Of a stretch of DNA of 64,000 nucleotides, positions 26,366 to 39,300 are shown one piece after another. The stretch is from assembly GCA_963970005.1 (NCBI GenBank), contig CAXAMN010027450.1, forward strand, positions 304,299-368,298, given 5' to 3'. Under the pieces are notes generated by a model. The model saw nothing but the letters and a program-made list of their open reading frames with translations. It was not told where the DNA came from and did no database searches. The stretch's first letter is position 1. Every line of letters starts with the position of its first letter. The stretch is from Durusdinium trenchii. Lineage: Eukaryota; Sar; Dinophyceae; Suessiales; Symbiodiniaceae. The translations under genes were made by a program, and so were the position numbers.

Positions 26366-26511
26366 ACACGGTGGAGGATCTTCCCACGAAGCATGGGGCT
26401 TCGCCACCCGAAACAGCTTCCACATGGCGTAGCACACGGGCAGCGGGTGGGTAAAAGGGATTCGCTTCCCAAAAGGACGGGGCTTTCGCGACTCGTGCAC
26501 AACGACAGTGC
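26366..26511 (-). CDS. Predicted exon, unknown protein (chain B, 1)
   Basis: Open 146-nt segment with acceptor gatcag|G and donor TGT|GTGACC. It contains TVVVHESRKPRPFGKRIPFT and YAMWKLFRVAKPHASW. The composition is protein-like but the family is not recognised. It exits in phase 0 and joins the next exon without a stop. Confidence 0.5.
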
Positions 26512-26832
26512 CTGATCCTCAAAGATTTGGAGCCGATCCTGTACCCAACCATCTCTCACCTCAAGCAAGGAGCAGCAGAATGAACGAGCAGAATGAACCA
26601 AACATTTATCACTGAATCATTGATCATGCTTCAGTCCTTCAGTTTCTGTGAGATGGCACTTCAGCGAGTGCGGCTTCCAATCTTGCATGGCCCTCCATGT
26701 GCTTCACGCATTCCGTCTTGTGGCGTCACGGCTGAGCTGTCCCACCATGTCGATGAGGGGAGTGGTCGAATTCATGTAGGCGCCTTGGCAGATCCGGAAC
26801 GTGAGGTGAGAAAATCGATGTACATTCTCAGC

Positions 26833-26886
26833 TAGAAGCTACTAGTAGCAAGTGCATCGCTACTAGTAGCTCTAGAAGCTACTAAC
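26833..26886. repeat. CTACTAG-family repeat
   Basis: GAAGCTACTAGTAGCAAGTG and a second GCTACTAGTAGC palindrome. Confidence 0.75.
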
Positions 26887-27517
26887 AAAAATCAGTCAGG
26901 AAACAGCTACCTTTAGTTCCCGTTGGGCTATCGTTTTGAGATTCTGGCAGCCCAAAGTGATGATCTTCCGTGTCTGCACACAAAAGTACTTCACCACAAG
27001 CCTTGGGGGCCGAGTGCCGAGGGTCAGCCCATGCAGACCAGTCGTGGCCAATCTGGTGTCCACACCCGGTGGAACCATATAGATATTAATATGCACACAA
27101 AGCTTTATATATATAAGTATATACTGTATATAATATGGCACGATAAATCAGCACACAAAGCATTGACACCTTGAATAACCTGACTTTGGGACATCTTCAT
27201 TCCTGATAGATCCGAAAGCGAGTCATCTGAGCAGTCCGCATGATCACCGTTTCCTCATCCCACCTGGCGATTTCGACCAGGTCTGTCTGTGTGCCCTACA
27301 TCCAAAATAATCCTGTCTGACAATGAACAGTCACACAGTCACCCAGTACAGCTTCATGGAGCCTCGAGAGGTCGTCCACATTGTCTTCCGGTGGAACGCT
27401 CAATCTGCCGCGGCCGAAGCGGCTGGCACGGCTCCCGGGGTGAAGGCACGGTCAAGTTCACATGGTTTTAGCCTCTGGTCGATCCGATGAGCAGAGCAGC
27501 AGGGGAGCACCATACCA

Positions 27518-27648
27518 ATTCTAATAGCTTCTTGTTACTACTAGTAAGGCACCTGTTACTACTAGCGTGGCACTTGTTCCTAGTAGCTTCTTGTTACTAC
27601 TAGTAAGGCACCTGTTACTACTAGCGTGGCACTTGTTCCTAGTAGCGG
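27518..27648. repeat. CTACTAG-family repeat, duplicated pair
   Basis: A block of about 60 bp (from CTTCTTGTTACTACTAG to TTCCTAGTAGC) occurs twice in a row almost unchanged, showing recent local duplication. Confidence 0.85.
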
Positions 27649-29221
27649 ATGGAGACGGTTCACACTTCTCTAAGATTCGCTTGTGACAAACACATCGGCA
27701 AGAAACCTGATCTGGGGAGACTTTGGAGGCGTTTCCAAGATAAAGCCACAAAAACATTCACCAAAACAGAAGTGAGTTCAAGCCATGGAAGGACATTTTT
27801 GTTGGATCCTCCAGTTGGTGTGATCTGGTGCAGCATTGCAAGAAAATCCTCTTTACTTTGATCTCCAAATCCGCAAGTCTCTTTTGATTTCATTTGACTT
27901 CCACCCATCCGCATGTGCCTCATAGGTGGAGGTGTCAGCTCATAGCCCAGAGAGGCAACCTGGGCTTCCAGTGCGACAGTAGTAGGACCCTGCCCAGCTC
28001 TGTTGACTGAACAAAAACTTTAAGACCTCAAACACTTCTAAAGCTACGGATATGTTGATACATTTTGCCATTTTATAGCCTCAAGAAGAGGCACAAGCTA
28101 TACAACATCTCACCCTTGGGCCACAGGATGACTCTGCCTGCCACACATGCTGCTGCCGAGCCACACAAAGGACCGTCAAGCTAGGATTCGCCGAGTCCTT
28201 GGTGCGCGAAACATCTGTGTCGACCGGTGTCGACCCGGCTACCTCTGTGGCAAATCCAACCCATGTGCAGCGGAAAACGTCCTGAGCGACCGAGCAGGGA
28301 TGAACACGGATGAACCCACCAGTTACTTACTTGAAGGGCTGGACAATGTGGAGATCGGTGTGCGAGACAACCCGGGGCTGGCCGGAAGCCCCCCAGTGCA
28401 ACAACCGTTTGGCTAAGAACTTGAGAATGTTTTCTCCAAATTGAGGACCCCAACCAACTATAGGTTGCTATTTACTTATTGTTCTGTCCTTTTGCCAGCC
28501 CTTCCCAATTTGTTGCTTGGTTGTTTCCTCTCCCTCCATGCCCACAGAACGCATGGGAGAGTTGTTTCACTCTCAAACACTCTGCAAGCCATACCACCTG
28601 CCGCCACCGAGCCGTCGTCCACCGAAGTCACCCGAACCGGTCGGAGTCGGAGTCGGGACCACGCCGAGACACATAGTGCGGCGAGGTCACCTGCGGCATC
28701 TGCGACCTGGTCGCGTGCGGGCGGGCGGCGCTCGCTGGTGAGGTCTCGACGGCCGAGTTGCACGGATTGTGGGTGTGAGTCGTCGGAAGGAACATGAAAG
28801 AAACACACACACCAAAAACCATCCCCCAAAAACCAAGGGGTCACCATGGGTCACCTGCTCTTAGGAAGATGTTGGAAGCCTCCTCCCCCTCCACTGGCAG
28901 CATTCTTCCTGGATCCGAAGGTTGCCGAGGTCGATCGCGTTGTTCGGTCAGGGCTCGGTCAGGACCATAGCTGACGGCTTTGTAGGCATACGCAGGAAAC
29001 ACTTTCTCGGGTGATCGCAATGGATGAACGAATCGAGAAATTTACCCAAAACATCCAAAACGGATTTGGGCCAGTACAGCTTCAAACAAATGGTCGGCTT
29101 CTTCGACACAACTTGTGGATTTGGTGCTTCCATGAGTGCTTGACTGTGATGAAGCTTTTTGGTCGGGAGAATCCAGTGCACTGAAATAGGACATCAACTC
29201 AAGGAGCTTCGGACTCAAATT

Positions 29222-29316
29222 TCCTCGTAGCCGTGGCCTCCACCCTAGTAGCCTAGTAGCCATGGACTCCACCCTGGTAGCGATGGTCTCCCTAATAGCG
29301 ATGGCCCTCCAACCTA
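29222..29316. repeat. CTACTAG-family repeat
   Basis: Units of GGCCTCCACCCTAGTAGC and relatives (reverse of the TTGGAGGCC variant). Confidence 0.7.
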
Positions 29317-29999
29317 ATCTCATTGACTCACTTTATCTCACTTTCCTGCTTTCGGGCTGATGCACCTTAGACTCCGTTGCAGTGGCATGTAGTCGAATCG
29401 CACCTCAGGCAGGACTGAGCTGGGTTGAGGAAGGTCTGAATGACAATTTGCTAAACCACCACTAGCAAAAATTGACCCGGAAACATCAACACATCATCAC
29501 AGTGCGCTTTTGGGAGCTCAAGTAGCAAACCAAACCTTGCCCAACTCTCGTAACCCTGTGAAAGAGAAACCTTCAACGATGTTTTTCGAACCTTTTTGAA
29601 CACTAAGACCTTCCAAGGTCGGGTGGCACCAGGTCGCTTTGCTGTGCAAATCTTCACCAATCCAGTTTTGTGGGCTTGGGTTTCTTAGTGTCAGGGTCCC
29701 AAAAATGCCTGTGACCCTGACATCCCAAGCTTGACTTTTGTTCCTCCTTAATTGAGGGCTTCCATGAAAAACATTGTAAAACCTAGTTCCCTGGATCTTT
29801 GTGCCAAATCTTCTTGTACCCTTTCTGTGACGGCGCACCCGTCGGAACTTGGGTTGCCCCACTGTCCGATTCTGAACTCGGTAGTGCAGCGCGAAGAGCG
29901 CCACGTGCTTCGCGGAGCGCACCTGTCTTTCGGTCCGTCCCGGAGCGCGCGAGACGCGGTTTTTCCCGCACGCAGTGCAGTGAAGATTTCACAGAACTG

Positions 30000-30075
30000 T
30001 CCCGTTCGTAGCATCCTTGCTCCGTTCGTAGTGCCAGGAGCCTGTAGTAGCGTCCTTGCTTCGTTCGTAGTGTCA
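30000..30075. repeat. CTACTAG-family repeat, diverged
   Basis: Diverged units with GTTCGTAGTGCCAGGAGCC and TAGTAGCGTCCTTGC. Confidence 0.6.
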
Positions 30076-30436
30076 TGCTGAGAAACATGTAAAGCCAGAC
30101 CTTGCTACACCTCCCACACAAGATCCAAGTGTGCGGCGGCATTTATTTGGTACTAAGATCAAATACACTATATATATCTTTTATGTAGGAGCCCTATCTC
30201 GTTCACAAGCGAATACTGATGATAGGAAAGCAAGTAGAGCATGTCGTAGACTACTTTAGTAAAGCCCAAATAAAAGTAGTTGCTCAGGTGGGTCAATATC
30301 CTTTTCTCTGTTTATGCTTCGTACGCTTCCACGCAACCGAAGAAAAACGAGAAGGCTGGTCGTGTTCGTCTCCATGTCGGCAGAAAATGGAGGGGACCTA
30401 AAATCATCAAAAAATCTTCAGACTTCCTACCGGCTG

Positions 30437-30492
30437 GTGCTACTAGGTTGGAGGCCATCGCTACTAGGGTGGAGGCCATCGCCAGTAGGCTG
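30437..30492. repeat. CTACTAG-family repeat
   Basis: Three units of TTGGAGGCCATCGCTACTAG type. Confidence 0.75.
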
Positions 30493-30556
30493 TTCACATG
30501 TGTTCCCTATTCAGTCAGTCATAGGCCATTTGCTCAGCCTGCTAGACCCCCATCGC

Positions 30557-30605
30557 CATCCAGCGGATTTGCCTCCATGTATTGGGCCACCTGGATGACC
30601 AACTC
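30557..30605 (-). CDS. Exon candidate, possible USP ubiquitin-like domain
   Basis: Reads ELVIQVAQYMEANPLD after a good acceptor (ttcctcactccag|G) with a GATG|GCGATG exit. It is loosely like the helix LAEFVQSLSQTMGFPQD of the first USP7 ubiquitin-like domain and lies at the right place in gene order. No phase link to exon 21 could be made. Confidence 0.35.
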
Positions 30606-33049
30606 CTGGAGTGAGGAACTTGCGTTTAGGAGGTGGCACCCCAGCTTAGTCCCTTTTTGGGCCCTCAACTGCAAGCACGAACACGTGAACCTCCCAACCT
30701 CATCCAACCTCCCAAAGCATCGGAAACCAGGGATTCGATCGAAACAACGTAAGTTTGAACCCTTCATTCGTTCCAATGGTTTCAACGATGTTTCAAGCCC
30801 CCCTTTTTTCGCCCGAGGGCCGGGCCCCCGTCCCATTTTGTCACCACGTCCCCCTCCCCCCCGCCCTTGAGCGCGCAGAGTCAGTCCTTCACCTGCTGAT
30901 CTCGGTTCATCTCCAAGGAGTGCCTGGATGCGTGTCATGGTCAGCACTCAGGAAAGGAAGGAGTGCCTGGATGGAAAAGGTTCAACGTGCTGAACCTCTA
31001 TGATCCTTTATGACTCAATGGAACTGAACAAACCTGAGTGGGAACTTGCGATGAAACAGTCAGACACCTTGCATATGTTTTTGGAGAAGAAGCAATGTCG
31101 AGCATGAATCTGGTGTATCTTCCACGCACGGTATAATTCTGTGAGCTGCCTAAGAAGCAAAGTCTATAAACGTTAAGCATCATATGTTTAAGAAAAAACG
31201 AAACAATACAAAAACACAAATCATACAAAAAATAGAAAAAAGGAATAGAAATAGGGACAGTCACACAAAAACACAGTTGAACTGGACAGTCTGCGACAGC
31301 AACCAGCACTTCCAGAGGAAGAAAGGGAACACAGCATTTGTCAAAAAGGCACTGCAACAGGTGACCGTTCACTGCTCGAAACCCAAGTAGAGGCTGCATG
31401 TGCCATAGACATAGGCCAGCAAAACAAAACAAAGATCACGCAAGAGGCACATCGAGAATAGACCAGGATATTTTGAGTATAAGTCCTATCCAGTATATAT
31501 GTCCTTTGTATTGTTTTTGTGTGTTTTTGTTTAAATGATGTTGAGATTCATTCGACTTAGATTTAATCCAGGTCATAAGTAGATAATTGATTACTCCTTG
31601 GCGTCAACCGTCATCCTCGTCCTCATTACTCCCGCCCTTTGGAATCTGCACTTTCAGAGCAACACTTTGGCTGGGCAGCCCCCCAGCGCCCAAAGTCAAC
31701 AACTACTAGGTTACTACATGTTACTACCACACTCCCCAAAATTATCATAGATATAGAAGTGGATGGCATGGCCCCTTGGATGCAAATGCAAACATGTGGT
31801 TTTCCACGAACCGACCGGACATCAAAGGGTGCCACAAGCGTGAGCTCAAACCCCGTGACAACACACTGTGCCGTAGCAGCACAGTCTGACCAAGAAATGT
31901 TGTATACCAAGGAGCCAAAAGTGAAAATTCAGGTCAAAAAGAACTGAGCTAGGACATGGAGCTGAGATACATCTCAATCTTGCTGGCCGTCTTAAGTGAT
32001 GTTATATGACCATTCTGAAGGTGGACATTGACACCATAGCACCAAGAACCGGCCCTGGTCCTCACACATCGATCAAATTTTGGACCCAACGGACCCACGT
32101 TGCCACTCGGACCCGTGCCTCGTTGGGATGTTGTGATCCCAGAAGCCCGTCATGGAGCACCTCGTGTCCGGTGCGCGATTGGAATCCAGCACCTCTCGCT
32201 CCAGAGACGACAAACGCCAGGCCCGCCAAACCGGCCAGTTCACCCTCATTGTGCGATGTGCAGTGGTACTTTTGGCACCTCTGCACGATCTGTGCGAGTG
32301 AAACTTGCCAGGCCTCGCTTAACTGAACGTCTCCAAAAGAAACTGAACTCTTTGGACTAGCGTGACACATTTTCCATGACAGTCCATGTTCTGCCCGAAT
32401 GTCATTCCACTGTTCGTCTCACTATGTCTCACTCAAGTTGCACAAACTCTGTGTGAAAGTTGCACTATTGCAAGTTCATGTGCCTGTTTGTTGGTGAATA
32501 CTTGCGCGTTGTTTGCCGGGTGGGAACTGGATCGTGTTTGACAAAACTGGACCCAAACATCAACGGTTTTGTTCATGTGTCATGTGCACTGAGGCAAGAC
32601 CATGACCATGTCCTTCTGGCTCTTGAGTTGGATTCAAAAGGGCCCCCGAGCAACATGGAGCATGGTGGATTAGCTCCTAGAACACGATGGATTCCGTTGA
32701 TCAAAACATGTTTCTGCACCTTTGATCCAAATGGCACGAATTGCGGTATTTTGTAGCTGCTTGCGTGGATTGCAGCCAGAAACCCCACAGTATACATTGG
32801 GCGGTCTAGAATTGCCAAACCAGCATATCATCGAACAGTCTGTGTGCAAAGGCTGCGATGTCGTTCTCCAACCCCCAAAGATGCTGAAATACTTACAAAA
32901 TATCTCCATGGTACATAAGGACTGAGGCCCTGGCAAATCATATTCTAGCACCAAATTGATCCTGCCAGCCCCCAAAGATCCCCAAAAGGAACGGCATCTG
33001 ATGACCCAGCCCTGGAGGAAAGAAATCTCTCTGGGAACGTGATTCATCT

Positions 33050-33142
33050 CACTAGGAACAAGAAGCTACTAGGGTTGGAGGCCATCGCTATTGGGGTGGA
33101 GGCCATCGCTACTAGTAACAAGAAGCTACTAGTAGCAGGACC
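33050..33142. repeat. CTACTAG-family repeat
   Basis: Alternating AACAAGAAGCTACTAG and TTGGAGGCCATCGCTA units, about 140 nt past the traced end of USP exon 21. Confidence 0.78.
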
Positions 33143-33281
33143 TTTGACCAAGGTATTCCGCCCATCAAGACACATCATGGGATGATCCATCAGGATCTGC
33201 CACAGTCCTCGGCCGAGTGATCCTTCAGGTCACTGACCAACCACGACCCGACCGGCACCAGACAGGATTGTCCCCTTTCTC

Positions 33282-33337
33282 CTGATCTTGTTCTGCAGCT
33301 CCACCTTCTCTCGCCGTCGCTGTTCCAACAAGCGGAC
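33282..33337 (-). CDS. USP exon 21, charged helix
   Basis: Reads VRLLEQRRREKVELQNKI, the basic/acidic helix after the catalytic core (LRVRLKKEQEEKEDKRR in UBP12). Acceptor ggttag|G. The 3' limit is uncertain: AG|GAGAAA (GA class) or a GT site about 26 nt further. Confidence 0.82.
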
Positions 33338-36300
33338 CTAACCGTGAGAGGCGAGACATGTTGGCTGATCGGTGATGTCCGATGTCTGATCAATCACAAC
33401 GCCATCTAGTCCATGTATACTTACTTAGTACCCCTATAAGTTGGCAGCTTTTGACGTCGCACTTTTCAGAACTCGACGATCTACAGAGCCGGCACAATTT
33501 CGCTGCACCTCGGCATTGCATCGGTCTACCATTCTTCTGTTCACCTGGAGTTCTGCACGAGGTCTGCATGGTCGGCACGGCGAACGTGCAAACACAAGGG
33601 TTTTTGAGAGAGGGTGCCGCACCGGGCGGCTTCTGTGAAAATGGGGCCTTTTTCTTTTGGGTGGCTGGTGATCCTGTGTTCCGGGGTGGAACACTCCTCA
33701 CGAAAACCTATCAAAACAAATATAAACAAAAAAATAACTCGCACCTGCATTGAGTAATGAATTATTATCAAAAGTAATTCACAAAAATCAGTGTATCAAC
33801 CTCCAAGCTGCGCAACCTTCTGGGGACCTCTTCTCACATACCTTCAGTGCTTCGCCATGGAGGAGCTACTTCCCTGCCTGCAGCGGATCAGGAATTCTCA
33901 GGACCTCTTCTGCGGAATCTTCTCGGATGTAAACCAGCATGTACCTCGCGCAAAGGAGAAAAAATAGGGCTTCTATGGGCTTCTTGTTCCTAGTAGTAAG
34001 GCCAGGAGCTACTAGTAGTGTCCTTGCTCCTAGTAGCGATGCCAGGAGTCCCTACAGTAGTAGCTTCTTGTTCCTAGGGCTGTTTTTGGAGGTCAAAAAC
34101 GCAAAGGTCTGCAAATCATCTTCCGAGCACAGGGTGTTGTGGGACAGCCGGTCAAACGAACATGTGTCGTTCTCGTGAAGCGATTTCTGATCGCCAGAAC
34201 CAAAGGAACATGTCATCGAACGTGTAAGTAAGGCGAAGTAGACTCACTGCATCGCCGTGATTTGTCCAAGTTCCACGTCTCTGGTCCAACGCGCACGCAT
34301 TGTGGATGCGAGGGCGGGTGGGCCACTGAAACTGGCGCAAGGACAGCTGAAGCATCTTTCGATCCGGATCCCGGTGCCTCTAGCTACCTGCGGAGACCTG
34401 ATCTGGATCGACCCCTACGAAGCTTGCGGATCTGCTGTGGAATGCCAGTCAGCTGTTCTTCATGTCCGTCCAGCCCCGAGCAGCCCCACATGTCTCAGCT
34501 CCGAAGGGAAGCGGTCAAAGTAGTTACCTGAGTCAAGCAACCAATCTTGCGATCAACCTTTGGTTTCTTGTGTGGGGGGGAGTGTCTCGGCCTAATCGTG
34601 CTTCCATGTGTTTCTTGCATGCAGTAATTAGATGGCAAACCAAAAAGCCTAATCAACAAAAGTAGTTCAACAGGAGTTTGGTTGAAACATACGTTGGACA
34701 TTCGCCAACTATCTGGGGCCCCGCCATAGATTGATTGAGGGACACTAATGAGTCGGACATCGTCTTTCTTCCCGTCACTTTCCGCGGACCGACAGGCCAA
34801 GGCAACCAGATCCGCATCTCTTTGGGTGAAGACAAATGCACCAAACGAGTGATGAGGACAGGAGTCACATCTTGACATGGCAACCTATGCCACCGACTAT
34901 GGTATACCTTTGTTATAGATTCTAGCTAGTCCACAAAAAATATAAAAAAAACACATGTTGAACATTAATGTATGGAGCACAGTCACATACCTGAGCGCCT
35001 TTGACCGCCACCACCTCACCACTGCATCCAAGCAACAGGTATTCAGATCGCTCCCTCCGAAGTTGTCCTCAACTGCAGCATAGTCGCTACCTGGGTCCAC
35101 GCACGTGTAATTCTCGGTGTTGTTGAAAAGGGTAGCTATTGAGCTATTGAAGGTATAAACACCCCGTCAGACCTCTTGGCTAAAGTAGTCCCGAAGTGGT
35201 TCATATGGGTTCGGGATTTGAGCCAAGAGCCTTCGAAAGGGATTCAAACACGGTGCACGCTCCTGCACAGCTGGTGGATGGAAATTACAACAAAAAACGC
35301 GATCGACAAACATGTCTTTTTCCGCTTTGCGGAGACACGGAAGCGGTGCGCTCTGATTTGGTGATGGGAACTTGGGTGAAAGCACAGCACGCGTTCCGTG
35401 TCAAGCGCAGTGGGATCTCCATGGATCTCTCCTTTGCAGCCACCACTCGGCATGACAACTCGCATGGAACACCTTTCTTGACCCGCACAGCTTCGATTAG
35501 ATGGACTCGCCTGGTGCAGCAGTGCTGGGTGCAGCGAAAAGGATGCCACCAGTACAAGCACACAAACACAGGACTTTCCGATGGAAGACGGAGCAAGACG
35601 GTAATGCGAGATTAGTAGCGATGGCCTCCAACCTCAGGCCTCCACCCTAGAAGAATCTAGTCTATACTGTTTGATAAATTTTAGATTTTAAGTTTCCGTT
35701 GCCAGTTCGTTCTGAATCCTCTGCTTCCATTTCCCACTCTCATGCCGCCAAGCACGATTATCCCCCGCCAAGCTTCCTCGGTTTGGACAATGCGTTGTGA
35801 ATCCACCGCTTCCTTTCCCCAACAGAACAGCACGCCAAGAAGTGCGGAATCCGTCCACAGCCACCACCCTTTCTCCCCCCCTGCCAACCCTCCTTGATCT
35901 TTCTTTTCCCTTCGCGCGCACTCATTCACAAGTGTGTCCAAGAAAGACACAACTCTCAGCTGTGTAAGCTTAGAAATGTCTTGTCGAAACTGGATTTGGT
36001 AAGATATCTAAATCCATACCCTATCTTGACCAACAGTACCTATGGTGTGCATAAAAAGAAAGCTATCAAAGGATGGACATTGGCAGAGGTCTTCATTGGT
36101 CAGCAAATCAGCATGATCAGTATGAAATGTGGATCTTATTCCCTCTCTCTCTCAATATATGTATATATATATGTATTGTTACTTCTTGTCACATATTCAT
36201 TTTTCAGTGGTGTTTGATGGTATTTGCAGTGTGCCAAAAACAATAAACAGATTTGAAGGCTGGAATGTGTTTCTAGGGGGTACCCCTGTGTGTATGTATT

Positions 36301-39300
36301 CTAGATGAGCGTATTCTAGATGTGTATATGTATATATATATATCATATGATGGCATGATTTTGGAAGCTGCGTTGGTACAATATGGATTTGTATATGATC
36401 TGTTAGTTCTTATTTGTTTTTATCATGTTGATCTGAACTTAGGAGTTTGTGGAATTGGGCCAGTAGGCCTGGAACCAAGAACCAAGATTTGCCAGAAACT
36501 TTTCCACCAATCTTGGTTCCTGGATCTGTTGGAAATGTTTATGTGGACAGTAGGATTTCATGTACTTAGAGATGTTCATATATATATATATATACAATAT
36601 ATATATTAATGATACTGGCCAACTTCAGAAGACCATGCCGCTTGCCGTTCTGCCTCGTCTTCCGCTTGCCATCCACTTGCTCTCTCCAGTCCGAGGCGCA
36701 AGGAGTGACCACGTCATCATCAAACTTCACCCAATGTTCATCCAAATTGGGCCTCGCTGTCAGACGTCGGGTGAACAGCCAACGGCGGAACGGTGCTGGG
36801 TCTTCTTGCTCCGTCCGCAAGGGGTCCGTGAGTCGCGGAGTCGCGGAGTCGCGTGGGCTCTTGAGTCTGGAGGAATAGGATGGTGTCACACGCAAAGCCT
36901 CCGAGCAAGAAACTTGCCAAATGGAGGATGATGACCTGCAAATTTCTGTGTTTGGGGTAGTTGAATGATCTGTTTGGGCTGCCAAAACTGGGATTTTATC
37001 AAGAACCTTCTGCTCAGATGCCACCGGAACCGTGGCAACATCGGCCTGATGTACGCGTAGTAGTGGCCACCTGGGAGAGTGCAAGGGCTGCCTGGATACG
37101 GTCCTTTCAAACCTCTCAAGTTTCCCAAAACATCTAGGAACCGAATCATTAATGAGAGCGCTTCTTCAAGGAAGCTCCCCCCCGCCCTCAGGCAGGGGTA
37201 GCTTCCTGGAAGAAGCGTGAGTTCTCCTGCGTCCTACCTAGGAGCGTCCTGTACTCACTAGCTACCTCAATTCCTTACTAAATGAAGTAGGTAGTCTCTA
37301 CTTAATTAAAGTAGGGAGGGAGGGGGGAGAGTTCGGTGCTGGTCACTCGATATGTCCTAAGCGTGTCTGCGTACCCCTATGGCGACCGAAACTCAACAGC
37401 CTTGGGCATCTGGAAACTCGGAAGCACATTGAATAACATCTTGAGCATGTAAAAAACTCCCAAGTGGCAATTTGGCCAGCGGCCGAAGTGCCACACATTG
37501 CTTCCAACATTAATCATTCAGCATGACACTCACGTTGGCATGACACTGACGGCAAAAAGATGGGATTTGCCTCTATTCAGAATTCCAGGTTCACTTGCAC
37601 TGTCACCTCCACCACTTGCCTGTGGCTGACCTGAGGGGATCTTCGTCCTAGAAACATACCCCAGTCCTAGCTGCTCCTAGCTTGAATGGGCTCGTGTATG
37701 AGTAGGCCGGGCTCTTGCTTGATGCCGGGCAAATCTCCTCTGAGTTTCCAGCTGTTAACATCTCCACTGTGCACCACCACCGAGTGCAGCAAATAGTGCC
37801 TCAAGCCGAGCATCTGAAGCCAGCTAACAATCTACAAATGTCTGCAGGCAGTCAGTGTCACATGAAGCCTGAAGACCGTAGACCCACGGTTGGAGTCTAG
37901 TCAAGTGCTGTCTCTTCACACAGCTCTAAAAAAATGAGATTATCACCCAGTGTCTTGCAATTCCATCTCCAAGCTTGCTTATTGGATCGGCTTAGTTCCA
38001 CCGGACCCACACTCGGGAACCGGCACAACCCGAACCATACTGGGTTCCCGCACCCCGCCCCAGGCGCAAACTGGGAGAGGTCCAGCTTGCGGGGGAACTC
38101 GAAGCGGCTATTGAGCTTCACCTCAGAGGCCCAAGAAAGTAGATCCACGTGAATCTGGTGCTGAAGCCAGGCCGTACTGCTTTTTGTTACTGCTCTAGTG
38201 GTTCTTTCATGTAGATTGGGCCTGGTTTTGCGTTCTTGCAAGGAATTCAACATCTGAAGCACCGGATGCACTCAGGCCGGAAACCAGGGAGATATGATAA
38301 ACGTCGTTTCTCCTTTAAGTTTATAAATCCCAACTTCAGTGACCCAGATAGGGCCCTGTTGAACACCGGTCTGGATCCGCTGAAAACTCTTTACGTTTGG
38401 CATGTTCTCCGATCTCAGACTATTTTGGGGAGATATGTGCTCCAAGAACCAGCTCCTTTAGCTGGAAAGGCATGAAACTCCCAGCTGGTCCAGTGTTCAT
38501 TTGTGTTCCAAGTACCCAAAATACTACACCACGGCTTCAAAACGGACCCCCCCTCACCCGGACCCAGCTCCTGCCCAGCACGTCAAGTCCGGGTCCCAAG
38601 CCATGTCCATCCGCTCCATGTCGAAATGAAAGCGCTTCAGCTGAAGGTTCAAGACCGGTGGAAAGGCCATGAAGCGGATGCCCTGGTTGAACGACACTGA
38701 AGGACCCGATGAGGAATGGGGTGGAGATAGGATGTAGCGCCAAAGCGACACAGCCCATCCAACTGCTGGGTAATGGACGTATTAGATGTTCTTTGATGTC
38801 CTTTGATTTGATGCCGTAACTCAAAATATTGAGATCCTGTTCTGTAGGGTCCCGAGGTACTTCTTGGCAAATGGATTGTGAAGAGGAGCCTCTTCAAATG
38901 GTTAAACTGGAGCTGTGAGAGGTGTGTACTTGGGCAGCCATTGCCAAACCTGGTGCACAACTTTCTTCCGATTCATAGGGTCAAATATAATCCATTAACA
39001 AAAAAAAAAAACAGTCAAACAAATTCTACCATCATTATTTCCAAATACATCTGACTCTTACCTTTCAAACGCTTACTACCAGGGTGACACCATGTCATTT
39101 AATATGTATACTGTTTCTATGTTCTTTATATTTGTAATGTAGTCTACTGTGACGTCGCTCGGGGAGTACGAGTCCTTTTCAGGCATGTCTCATTTTTCTG
39201 GTGAGCTCTTGACATCTCTTGACTACAGTTTGGCTACATCGCTTTGCTCTGTCACGTTTTGAGTTGTATCGGATACATGTGCCTCTTTGGGCTCTGGTCA

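Larger units (their letters stand above)
26512..30556. other. Gap with only weak exon-like segments
   Basis: GC-rich, open segments with plausible splice sites occur on the minus strand near 28.70, 29.08 and 29.83-29.92 kb. Two or three frames are open in each, and no family could be read. C-terminal exons of the protease are expected in this area. Confidence 0.35.

Noticed and set aside
34693-34819. Minus-strand open segment reading VRLISVPQSIYGG, first taken as the exon before YMLVYIRE
   Set aside because: Its acceptor lacks the following G and its exit phase does not fit the next exon; the segment at 34297-34377 fits phase on both sides and supplies the NA of NAYMLVY.
37800-37813. Extended start of USP exon 15 (MLGLR before HYLLHS)
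   Set aside because: It requires an AG|A acceptor and adds residues absent in relatives; the AG|G site at 37800 gives family spacing with exon 14.
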